A DNA stretch of 64,000 nt from Anastatus disparis (lineage: Eukaryota > Arthropoda > Insecta > Hymenoptera > Eupelmidae). Of this stretch, positions 11,350-53,147 are shown one piece after another. The DNA lies in assembly GCA_017163975.1 (NCBI GenBank), contig JAFFSR010000004.1:3782001-3846000 (forward strand). The letters are read 5' to 3'. Below the pieces are notes generated by a model. The model saw only the letters and a list, made by a program, of their open reading frames with translations, was not told the DNA's origin and did not search any database. Position 1 is the first letter of the stretch, and every line of letters starts with the position of its first letter. Position numbers and translations under genes: made by a program.

Positions 11350-13600
11350 CTTATATGTTAAAACTTTTTGAGTATTTTTAATGTTTACCTGTCAAATTGT
11401 TAAGATGCAGTAACAACGTTGCCCTAACAACGTAGTACAGTGTCATAAAAACGCTACCAACTTCTTTAACACTATACTTTTTCATAAATCGCTGAATTTT
11501 TACAAATTGAATGATTTTTATTTAAAAATAAAATCTGATCGATGCATTTATATTTCACTTAAACGTAATTCTAGTCAGTCCTAACCAAAATCTTGTTTTA
11601 AAAATAAATTTGTACAACAGAAAGAATATTAATATTAAATTGTTTCATAAATGAAGAAGATACATTTTTAATTATGGAAAATTTCTTTTAAGAACTAGAT
11701 CTTTTATAGCGAGAAAAACAATTATAAATTTTTTTGACCAAAGAGACTTCTGCTCAATTCAAAAGTTGAGAAACAGAGACCTGAGCGTTAAATAAAAAAT
11801 TTATTCCACTAATGATAATTGATAAAATTAAACATAAATAAGTTCAATAAAAATTGTATATAAAATGCTTTTAAAGATTGCTTTATTACTTAAATATAAA
11901 AAAAATTATTAATGCTTAATAGAAATTTTTCAATTTTTATGCATCTCACAAAACTTATATCTATAAGTTTTGCTTTATGCTAATAAAAGTTAATTTCACC
12001 AAGCATAAAATTACTGTATGCATCTCGATGTAAAATATACTACTTATTTAACCGATTGCTACCCTCGCTTTGCTTCGCTCGCGACCTCCACCTGAAGGAT
12101 AATCTTAGACTTCACTCTCTAGCTGTATCAAACAGTATTAATTGTTTTATAACATTGAGCAATTCACAAGATTAATGGTACATTATGCAACTACAAAGTA
12201 AAGTCTCATATGTCTCCTAAGGGTTGTATTTCCTGAGAAAGAAATAGATTTTATTTCTACCCCACTTTATTAACTCCTGAAGCGGGCCGAGGGTAAGATA
12301 TAACTGACTTATAAAATATTAGCGGGAATATAGTAATTTTATTCCCGCTAAATGAAAAATTAGTCAATTTGAACAATAGTTCTTGAAATTTGTAAGAAAT
12401 GATTAAATTACTTAATAAAATTTAAAAAAAATACTATGTTTCAATAAAAATAAATATTTTGAAAAAATTATGAAATTTTATTATTAAAGTTATAAATTAT
12501 TTGAAATATAAAAGAAATTTTTTCTCGACAAATATTTATTATGTCAATTTATGTTCAGAATTCCCAACAAAATGTGATTATTAAATTCATTAATATTTTA
12601 ATTACTTTAATTGGGCCCGCTTTTATGAAGTTAATAAAGTGGCCACGGTTTATGTAGGAATAAAGTAAAATATGCAACACGAGAGTAAAGTCTGTTTCTC
12701 CTCAAGAAAAATATGCGACTTTACTCTCTAGTTACATAATGTACTATTATTCTCATGATGGTCACTTAATCAACTTAAAATAAGCGGATCAAATTAAAAT
12801 TAAATTAAATTTTTTGAATTGAATAATAATTTTCTCAATCAAAAAATTTTTTAGCTATTTCGTTTATAAATCAATTAACGATATTTTATCAATAGATATT
12901 AATGTTTTATATAAATTGTAATGACTTATTAAAGTACTTTATTTTCGTTAATTTTAAACGTAAATAATGTATTACTTTCAGTCCACTTTTCGAGTTAATA
13001 AAGTAGATTTTATTATTGAGGTGAAAATAAAAGAAATTTATCACTTTACCTCAACAACACTGGCCACTTCATTAAGTTGAAAAGCAAGTAGAGAAAAAGA
13101 TATTATTGACTTTTAAAATTTAGCGGGAATAAAAGCTACTTACAAAAACTTATAAATTTTAATAAATTGTTGAAATTTTTATAAAATATTAATATTTTAT
13201 TGATAAGATATTGATGTTTCGTTAATAAAATATCATATTAGCTATTTATTGAATGAATTTATAAAAATGATTCAAAGTATTATATTTCAATAAAAATTAT
13301 TTTAATTATAAAATTCATAAAATTTTAATAATTAATTTTCAATTTTAATTTTGCCCGCTTTTTTTTCAGTTAGCAAAATGGTCTCTGTTGAAGTAGGAAT
13401 AAAGTCCATTATGCAATTCAGAAGTATAGTCTATTCATATTCGAGAATGTACTCCCTCGATTCTTTCCACTCACTTGGATCGCAAACTTAACTTTTGGAA
13501 GAAATATGCGACTTTACTCCCTCATTATTTTTAATAAATAAACATGAAAATTATTTTTATAATCCATGCAGATAAATTTTATATAGATTAAAACAAAATT
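11350..13600. other. Intergenic, degenerate repeat DNA
   Basis: No gene is visible. Related phrases recur around 12,060-12,310, 12,610-12,760 and 13,370-13,530 (AGTAAAGTCT, ATATGCGACTTTACTC, GCGGGAATAAA, CATTATGCAA). This suggests several worn copies of one repeat whose borders cannot be fixed by eye. Confidence 0.5.
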
Positions 13601-13604
13601 TAAT

Positions 13605-13865
13605 TTAAGTAAGTACTTAAGTAACTACTTAAGTATTTACTTAAGCAATAGCTTATTTCTTAAGTGATATCCTAAGAAATTACTTAAGTAATTACTCAAG
13701 CAATAACTTATTGCTCAAAATTTAAGATTTATTTCTTAAGTAATTACTTGAGAAATTACTTGAGTAATTACTTAAGCAATACCTTATTGCATAAAAATTA
13801 AGAGTTATCACTTAAGAAATTACTTAAGAAATTACTTAAGCAAATGCTAGAACAAATGCTTAAGA
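13605..13865. repeat. Low-complexity ACTTAAGTAATT-type repeat
   Basis: About 260 bases are dominated by permutations of TTACTTAAG and TTACTTAAGTAA. The motif is nearly self-complementary, so the tract can fold on itself at many registers. It contains no coding frame. Confidence 0.85.
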
Positions 13866-14181
13866 ACTATTCCCTTTCCTAACCCCTTACTCTGTCTTTG
13901 ATTGGCAGGCAACATTCAATTTTTTTATTTCTGATTCGCAGGCAAAATGTCCTCTGGGCAAAATGTCCATGACTCTATTTTTTCTTATATAAAATTCTAA
14001 AGATAGTCCATATCTATAATATCTATAAAATAATTCAGTGAAATTTAAAAATAAGTTCACGTAAAAATGAACGAGAACAGTCATAAGTAAAAACCTAAAA
14101 GAAATTTTTATTTTATTAAATCTCTGTAACCAACAAACTGAATATTATAAAAAGCTTACCTTTAAAAAGGTATATGATGGG

Positions 14182-15499
14182 CAAGTATGCTTAGCAATTT
14201 ATTTTAATTAACGATTTTAACCATTTTGATGTCTTAAACATATTATAAACTATTTTTTTAGTAATAAAATCAAACCTTGACATTAGAATTTCATGAAATC
14301 ACGAAACAAATGTCAAGTATATAGTAAAAGTGATAAAACTATGGCATCTTACCATCATTTTTAACAAAAGATTTTTCAAATTTTTTTCTTTATAAATAAA
14401 CGTTGAATTTCACTAACCAAATTACGTCTTATCTTTTTTTATCATTTATTTAAAAGTGTTCTGAAATTTTTTAAATATTATTAAATATTTACAAAATTAC
14501 TTGCTAGGCCCGTGGATAAATATTTTATGGCGATGTATAAAGTTAAGAATTTTGTACATAACATATGTATTTTCTGCATTTGTTGCATAGTATATTATAT
14601 AATAATGCAATTATATATAAATATTAATTTGAAAGATTATGTCATCTAATTAAAAGTAAATTCTATTGGTTTTATAGAATTTTTGTCGTGTGTCGTTGCT
14701 TCTTATTATTAATTATTAACATGTTTGACAAAGATTCCTGTAAATTTATACATTAGAAATAGAAAATTATACATTTAAAAATTGAGTAATTGATTTAAAA
14801 TTTTTTTAAATTTTTATCAAATTATAATAAAATTGAAATTATAAAAGTATTGTTTAATTCAAAAATTGCAATGTTCTTTTTATATTTTTGTACACAATAT
14901 TGTATTTTATGTTCAGTATATTTTTCAGGAGCGTATCATCTTAATACATTTAAATAATTGTATATTACCTGTATCTTACACCTATTATAATTTCTAATTC
15001 AAATGTTAGAACATACATTCAGTAAACATTTCACCAATAAAATATTTATCCACGGGCCTAGCAAGTAATTTTGTAAATATTTAATAATATTTAAAAAATT
15101 TCAGAACACTTTTAAATAAATGATAAAAAAAGATAAGACGTAATTTGGTTAGTGAAATTCAACGTTTATTTATAAAGAAAAAAATTTGAAAAATCTTTTG
15201 TTAAAAATGATGGTAAGGTGCCATAGTTTTATCACTTTTACTATATACTTGACATTTGTTTCGTGATTTCATGAAATTTTAATGTCAAGATTCGATAGTT
15301 TCAAATACTAAATAAATGGATTAATTCTGTGAACCATGTAAAATTTAATTATAAAAAAAAATATTTGACATTTGTTTCATGATTTCATGAAATTCTAATG
15401 TCAAGGTTTGATTTTATTACTAAAAAAATAGTTTATAATATGTTTAAGACATCAAAATGGTTAAAATCGTTAATTAAAATAAATTGCTAAGCATACTTG
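14182..15499. mobile_element. Long palindromic (foldback) element
   Basis: Inverted arms start CAAGTATGCTTAGCAATTTA at 14,182 and end with its reverse complement at 15,499. The arms are about 350-450 bp; the right one carries an extra copy of a CATTTGTTTCGTGATTTCATG segment. The loop (about 14,540-15,030) is AT-rich and non-coding. No target duplication was recognised, so the superfamily is left open. Confidence 0.75.
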
Positions 15500-16469
15500 T
15501 TACTTTGTAATCTATGATTAAAGTCGCCATGACCTTGTTGTCGATGCGACTTTGAATAAAATAAATTAAAAGAAAAAAAAAGAAAAATCATTCCGAAAAA
15601 AAATTTTTTCTGTACAAACATGTCAAGCTTTGTAAACATACTTTACATTGAAAAAAGTATATTTTATACGAATTTCTTGAGAAAACTTTGAGAAATTGTA
15701 TGTTAATAAAATTAACCTGATTTGAAAGAGGGTCAAAATGACTTAAATTTTTGTTAATATATTAGAAAAAATTTTTCTGGAAAAATCGCAAAACATACAT
15801 AGTTATTTTTATTAACCATCAATTGTTTAATTCATATGTAAAGACCAATAAATATTTGATGAATCAAAAAATTTCCATGAACAAAATATGAAAATTTTTT
15901 TTCTATAAACTATTTCATATAGTCTAATTTTTAACTTTGCCTAATGGGATAGGTTAATATTTTATTAAATTATCCGAGATAATAATTATTCTGTGATCAG
16001 AGAATATATGCAATAAAAAAATTTTTACATTGAGTTGAAGTTACACAATATCATAGGGGTATAAGTATTTCAACCATACCAGTTTCATAAAGTGAGAGAC
16101 AAAATCGGTCGCCACCTATTGGGCAACCAAGGAAAGTAGCAAAGATACAGCATTTTGACTGCAGAACGCCGTAAAAAATAGTTCCCTATTCCCTACGCAT
16201 TAAGAATGTAGGTCTATAATTATTTTATTGCAATCATCGGTTAAAAAAGTTATTATTTATATAGCATATGACGCTCGTCACATTATAAAAAATCTAAATT
16301 TAAAATTTGAAAACGATCGATTGAAAACGGTTCAGTAGTTTTTGGGAATTGATTCCATGACTGGTAGAATCTCAAATAATTAAAAATACATAAGGAAATA
16401 TCAAATTTATATATTAATTATTAAACATAAAATACATTTATTTTTATTTTTATGTTTGTTTTATTAAAA
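15500..16469. other. Intergenic, no gene seen
   Basis: A segment near 15,520-15,570 (GTCGCCATGACCTTGTTGTC followed by GATGCGACTTTGAATAAA) resembles the 3' tail of a retroposon. Nothing else was recognised. Confidence 0.35.
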
Positions 16470-16476
16470 TTTAATG

Positions 16477-16786
16477 TTTTAAGGTGGTGTAACGGAAAGA
16501 GCTCTTGCCTTCAATGAAGTGGGCATGGGTTCGAATCCTGGCCAAGTACTTCTGACTTTTTTTCGAAAGAAAATTAGTGTACTTATATCTTGACTCTTAA
16601 AAAATCCGACTTCATTGGGTATCGGTTGATTGTTGATCACAAAAGTGACTGACTATCCATCGGTAGGCAAAATTTTCGGTATAATGTGTCGGATGGTCTA
16701 GCTTGATGTAATCATATGAAGAAAGTTGATTATGTATATGACAATGTCCTCATGTATTGACTGAAAAACAAAAAATAAAAAAAATT
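16477..16786 (+). mobile_element. tRNA-derived SINE
   Basis: The 5' head is tRNA-like. An A-box-like GGTGTAACGGAAAGAGC is followed by a perfect B box, GGTTCGAATCC, at 16,528-16,538. A non-tRNA body follows and ends in an A-rich tail. A 7-bp direct repeat TTTAATG flanks it at 16,470-16,476 and 16,787-16,793, as expected of target-primed insertion. It is about 310 bp, a typical SINE length, and should depend on a partner LINE for movement. It is not a functional tRNA gene, since no paired acceptor stem is present. Confidence 0.8.
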
Positions 16787-16793
16787 TTTAATG

Positions 16794-17330
16794 CTTCGTC
16801 ACTTTTTATAATAATTATATTATTTTGTTAAATTTATTTATATTCAAACATGAGATTATATTTGAAATACACGATCTTTGAATTCAATGCATGCACTCTT
16901 ATACGCACTTTTGGAATAATGGAATAATGAAATATTTTACAAATGTGAATTTATATATTCAAGTTACATTATATTTTTTATACTTAAAAGAACTCTAAAT
17001 AAGATTCTTCATTCGAGTTTCCTCGCTCGTTTTCTTTAGAAAATTTGTAAAAGAAACTTTTTCTTTGCAAAATTTGCTGTAAGCGAAAGATGAAAAATTT
17101 AATAATATTTTATTTATTATATAAATAATCAATTTTCAACAATTTAATAAAGGTGCTTCTATTTCATTTATAATCTTATTCTTTACCATCACTAATAATA
17201 ATTAGTTAATAAATAATAGAAAACATTTTATAATTTAAAAATTTCATGTGTTTTTTTTAGTGAATACAGTGAATTACATATATTATTTTTTAAGTCTCAT
17301 TAAGAAAATTCAAATATTTAAAAAACAGTA
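16794..17330. other. Intergenic, nothing recognised
   Basis: AT-rich DNA without an open reading frame of note, repeat border or RNA gene. Confidence 0.4.
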
Positions 17331-17334
17331 TTGG

Positions 17335-17635
17335 GTAACCCTAGGGTAGAATGCGGATCCTAAGTAATCACTAAGCATCTTAGGATAACTCTGGGGTAGA
17401 TCCTAGGGTAGCTAGATCCAGGTACCGTAGGGTACCCGGGTATACTAAGACAGACCCTTGCAGTTTACCCAAGGGTTACCCTAGAATGCTTAGTGATCGC
17501 TTGGGATCCGCAGTTTACCCTAGGGTTACTCTAGTATACTTAGTGATGGCTTAGGATTCGCAGTCTACATTTAGGTTACCCTAGGATGCTTGGTGATCGC
17601 TCAGGATTCACAGTCCACCCCAGAGTCAAGAGCGT
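17335..17635. repeat. 50-bp tandem repeat with inverted copies
   Basis: A GC-richer unit begins at 17,460, 17,510, 17,560 and partly at 17,610, an exact 50-bp period. It is built on GCAGTTTACCCTAGGGTTAC and CTTAGTGATCGCTTAGGAT. Upstream, about 17,335-17,440, the same motifs occur in reverse complement (GATCCTAAGTAATCACTAAG), so the block is an inverted pair of short arrays. Confidence 0.85.
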
Positions 17636-18205
17636 CACGTACGTTGTTAATTTAAAGGCAAAACAACAAAGGCCCGAGTACCGAACCCTGTGGAACTCCT
17701 AGGTTGGTTGTTAGCCAACCTGATTCTTCTTGTAAGTGTATTAAAACCATTTGTTTCCTCCCTGAAATATAGGAGTTTATCCACACGAGAGCGGTCCTGG
17801 AAAACCCCATCTAAGCCTTCCAAGTAATTTGAAGGAAGAGATCATGTCAAATGTCTTACTGAAATCAAAAAGCAAAAGAAGCGTGACGAGTTTTTTGTCT
17901 AAACCTGATCTTATGTCGTCTGTTAATTTAAGTATAGCTGTCTGCGCTGAATGATGTTTTCTAAAACCAGTCTGCATCGGATCAAGTATTTTATTTATAG
18001 CAATCTACTCCTGCAATTGGTCGTGGGCAATCTTCTCGAGTACCTTTGAAAGAAAACACAGAATCGCAATAGGCTTAAAATCCTTAGGCGACTTGGATGC
18101 AGAGCACTTTTTCAATGGCACAATACGTGCCTGCTTCCAAAGGCCAGGGAAAATCCCCGCGCAAAAGAGGAGTTGAACAGAGTCGCAAGATATTGACCAA
18201 TAAAC
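17630..18205 (-). pseudogene. Non-LTR retrotransposon reverse transcriptase, dead fragment
   Basis: The minus strand reads through reverse-transcriptase blocks of CR1/jockey-type LINEs: GIFPGLWKQARIVPL, PKDFKPIAIL, MQTGFRKHHSAQTAIL, LLLFDFSKTFD and GVPQGSVLGPLLF. It would have copied the element RNA at a nicked target. An in-frame TAG lies after LEKIAHDQLQE near 18,005. There is a frameshift near 17,805-17,820 and a TAA inside what should be the YIND-like block near 17,650. The catalytic FADD region and both ends of the element are missing. It is a 5'- and 3'-truncated relic. Confidence 0.9.
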
Positions 18206-18226
18206 GATAAAGCTTTAAGTATCAGT

Positions 18227-18490
18227 ATGCTCTCATCTGTATTCGCTGAAATGTATTCTCAACCTCAAAGAGGGTGGATTTTAATTAAATTTCATGAACC
18301 CTTTTTAAGTATGTATATGAGTAAGCGCTTACCAAATTCACCTTTCTATGAGAGATTTAATATGGTGATACGTCGAACAGTAGCTTTCGCAATTCCAAAT
18401 TACGTATATGATTATAACAAAAGTAAATATTTATTCCCCGTAATAAAAGTATATAGAAAAGATAAATTCATGCCATACTTGAATGAGTAG
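18227..18490 (+). other. Unassigned 87-codon reading frame
   Basis: An open frame from ATG at 18,227 to a stop at 18,490 has unusually protein-like composition, rich in Tyr, Phe, Arg and Pro (RGWILIKFHEPFLSMYMS, PFYERFNMVIRR). No family was recognised. It begins about 20 bases from the edge of the dead reverse transcriptase and a possible acceptor (AAGTATCAG) lies just upstream. It could be an exon or a fragment of an integrated gene. It could also be chance. Confidence 0.25.
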
Positions 18491-18495
18491 ACTGT

Positions 18496-19424
18496 AAATT
18501 ATACAAATTTAATTGCAGAAATAGGACTATTGATAAAAATGATATACCTTCTTGGAATTGGATGTGCAACGTCGTTTTAAGTTTTTGTAATGGAAATATT
18601 ATATAATCTGTTAAAAGAAAAAAAAATAAATTACGCGCAAGAACAATTGTTAATGAAATAAGAGTTAACTTTCGCATATAATTTTCGTACAACATGAATT
18701 ATACATTCCTATTTATTTTTTTTAGTATTTTAAAGATTGAGATTTTTAGTTTGAAATTGGAAACCTTCGTTTTATATTATCTGCTGTGCTTTTGCCGTGT
18801 ACATGACCACATTAAAAAAAATACTTAATATTCATAAGATATCAATGTTCTACTTTTATTCGAATACAATATTAAAAACTATTATGTATGGTATTTAACG
18901 GCATGTCGGAGCTGCAGCAATCGAGTTTTGCTTTTTTTATTTTATCGATATCTTTTTAAATTCTTAAATTAAACAAATATAATGACTTGTCCGCACTAAA
19001 GTTATATTAGTACAATAATTTTTGTTAAAATAAAAAATCATTTGGACTTGTTATTTTTTTATGAGCTTGGATTGGAAATTAGATATCAAACTCGACAAAC
19101 CTAACCTTAAAATACGATATATTGAAAGTTTTTATTATAACTTTATATGTATAATATTTTGGTGATTTTCTTCAGTTGTCCGCACTAGAGTTTAATCTTA
19201 CAAATTTTTTCTTTATAGCAAAAAAACTCAATTAAACGCATCGTTTATTCATAAGTTAAGATTGGAAATATTATTAGAAAGCGGACAGCTTCGTCATGCT
19301 CTTAAAGTACACGACTAATCCTTAATATTTTTACACTTTGTGTTGATATAAAATTTGAAATAAAAATAGTTTACTTCTACTGCATTATTTTGACAGCTTT
19401 GCCAACCATAAAAATCACATTTGT
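18496..19424. other. Intergenic, nothing recognised
   Basis: AT-rich with short chance frames only. Confidence 0.4.
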
Positions 19425-19730
19425 TAACGGAGGATCTACCCCGACCGAAAAGGTCGTGGAGGTAGTGGCATAGGAGTCGTGTTAAGGAATCCTCTCACCA
19501 TCCAAGTAGAATAGTGGTAAGGAAAAACTTAACAAAGCTAAGTAAGAATGTAGGAAGCCCGTATCATGTAAAGTCTAGCTCCTAATACGTGGACATGGGA
19601 GGACAGGCTCTGAATTATCGTGGCTATCGAGAGATCGTATATGCTCCACTATTTCTCTTGTGAAAAGCGTTCACTTAGCGGCTGAGCGTGGGACTAAATC
19701 TAAGTGCGAATTATAATAATGTTATCGCAA
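19425..19730. repeat. GC-richer island, probable retroposon 3' fragment
   Basis: About 300 bases of clearly higher GC than the surroundings begin near GGAGGATCTACCCCGACC and end near TAAATCTAAGTGCGAATTA. There is no long frame. The abrupt change in composition and the run-out into AT-rich DNA suggest an inserted LINE or SINE 3' end, but no family was recognised. Confidence 0.4.
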
Positions 19731-20080
19731 TATTCATATGAATAAAATATTGTTTTTTACAGCATAAATGTCAGGAAATCATAAAAAGAAAAAGTAATGA
19801 TATTAGAAGATAATTTTTGGAATAGAAAAACGAGATTTTTTATTTAGGTTAATAATTAAGAAACAAACATTTTTTAAAATAATCTTCAGTTTCTCAGCTA
19901 ACTTTTAAAGGAAAGTTTTAATTTTTATTATTTTAAACAAAAATTGCAATAAAACGGTCAACTGTAATATAATACTTCTTCCTAAATTACAGAATGTATA
20001 TAATTATATATATTGATTTATATTCACAATTCTTAATTTTGTTTTAAAATCTTGTTTCCGATGTAATTTACATAGAAATA

Positions 20081-20086
20081 TTTATT
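20081..20086 (-). terminator. Candidate polyadenylation signal of transporter 1
   Basis: AATAAA on the minus strand, about 130 nt beyond the stop codon at 20,216. It is the nearest canonical hexamer downstream of the stop. Confidence 0.45.
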
Positions 20087-20215
20087 GTAAATAATACCAC
20101 TAGCTATTGGTAAATATAAATTTTAAAATATGTGATTTTAAAATTTTCGATGTTTCATTTCAAAGTATAAGAGGAACGCGCTTGACATAGCAAGTTGCCA
20201 TCAAGTGCCTCTCGA

Positions 20216-51181
<30,966 letters not shown>

Positions 51182-53147
51182 GCACTTTACTATATATTAT
51201 TTTTAAAGTCTGTATTTTTTATCAGATATATTATACTCAAGTACAAGTCATCTATTGATTGAGCTAATAATTTAATCAATATCTTAAATACTAAGAAGAT
51301 CTTGAATTTTTAATGCTGTATATACAGTTGTTTTTCATTAAGCAATAAGCATTAATTTTAACATCTGTTAACTTTTCCATCTTGAAAAATAATATTTGCT
51401 TACGCGTTAAGCTGTTTTCAATGCAACTGTGAAAACAATAAAGTATTCAACAGATATATAATTTATGTTTTAATTAGTATAAGATAATTAGAAATAGTAT
51501 ATTCAGTATATTTTTCTATATTTATATTTGCAACTTTAAATAATTAATAAAATAATAAATAAATAATACTTATTTGACTTATAAAAACTTGAATAATTTA
51601 AATTTATAATTTTCAATAAAAGTGGAAAAGTTTATCAATCACAAAAAATTAATTTTTATTTTAAAATGTTTATTATAAATATAACACTATATTATTATAT
51701 AATTTTATCTGTTTGTGCAGATTTTTACATTAAAATCGACGCAATTGGATAACATTATTTTAATAATAAAATTTGTAAACAAAAGAACCTTTTATTTGAT
51801 AATATTTTAATAATATATACGAAATACAATTCCTTAAATTATTTAATACGTAATATTTTTTTTATCTGATTGACCAAAAAATTCGAATGATTATAGAAAC
51901 GATTATGAAATTCATTTTTTTTACATAATAACGTTATTTTTTAATGATAATTAACTTAAAGTAATCCATGAATTCTTCGATTTTTATTAAAAACAAATAG
52001 ACGAGCAAATACTTTTTTCTAATCTTTATAATTTTAATAAGTGTAAAAATCTCATAATAAAATTTTTTTATAGTATAATATTTATTCAAAAAAACAAATA
52101 TATCAGTAATGATGAATTTCGAACATATAAATTATCCAATAATATATAAGAATATTTAATTAAAAAAGATTACAAAAGTCATTTATTGACATTACCTCAG
52201 GACAGATTAGCGAAGATTTTTCGATTGGATGCAGATAAGGGATATTTGAATACTTAAATAATTCATCTATAAGAATAAGTTGGAACGTTGATACATTTAT
52301 CTTCAAATATTTTAACACTGTCTAATATTTTATTTTTTATAATCGGTTTTTGAACTTAAATGTAAGTAATTAAACTATATGAATAAAGATAACTACTATT
52401 CGTTTATCGTTACAATTATTTTCAAAATGGATATAGTTATGAATATTTATCACAAATGTCTTTTTAAAGTAACTTACTGAACGATCTTACGAACAAAACT
52501 AATTACACTATAACGCTGCATTCTTTTTCATTTCAAGTTTCTTGACAATGAAACAGCCGTGAATTACTTTTACAAGTGTGAAGTATTCGCCAGATGGCGG
52601 GTAACGTGCTTTAGAAAATCATCTTTTGAGCGAATAAATTCCTTATTGTTTCATCACATCATACAATTATCTTGAAGTTTTTGTTATGTGAATGAAAACA
52701 AAAAATATATGGTACTGATGAAAGAATTTAAAGAGAAAAATCTTTTTATTCATTTATTCTTATTATTAATTTAGTTCAATATTCTGGTTTCAAATAAAAT
52801 ATCAAAAATTTTTTAACATTAATTTTATTAAATTAAATCTAGAAAGTAACATTAATAAAAAATCTCATTTACACGAAAAATATTATACATAAAAATACGT
52901 TTTTTCTTTTTATTAATAAATGTTCACTATGTTAACAATCCGATTAAAAGTACTGATTCAATATTTAATCATCATACATACATCAATTGTTCTAGATAAA
53001 ATCATAAATTACGTAATTTTAATTTACATTTATATGACACATAAAAAAAAAAGAAAATAAATGACATTTTTAATTTCGTTCTTAAATTAAAATGTAAATA
53101 AATATATCATTCACGTTTCCTGTACGAAAAACTTATGTAAGTACTTA
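51182..53147. other. Intergenic between the two transporters
   Basis: About 1.97 kb of AT-rich DNA between the stop of the upstream copy and the start of the downstream copy. It should hold the promoter of the downstream copy and the 3' region of the upstream one. No TATA box or initiator could be chosen with confidence against this base composition. Confidence 0.5.
52909..52914 (-). terminator. Candidate polyadenylation signal of transporter 2
   Basis: AATAAA on the minus strand about 235 nt after the stop at 53,148. Several AT-rich near-matches occur nearby, so the choice is weak. Confidence 0.3.

Noticed and set aside
16477..16786. A functional tRNA gene
   Set aside because: The boxes are good, but the 3' strand of the acceptor stem is absent and a SINE body, A-rich tail and target duplication follow.
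17777..17977. An intact reverse transcriptase gene
   Set aside because: The frame is closed by a stop upstream and a frameshift downstream, and the catalytic block is missing.
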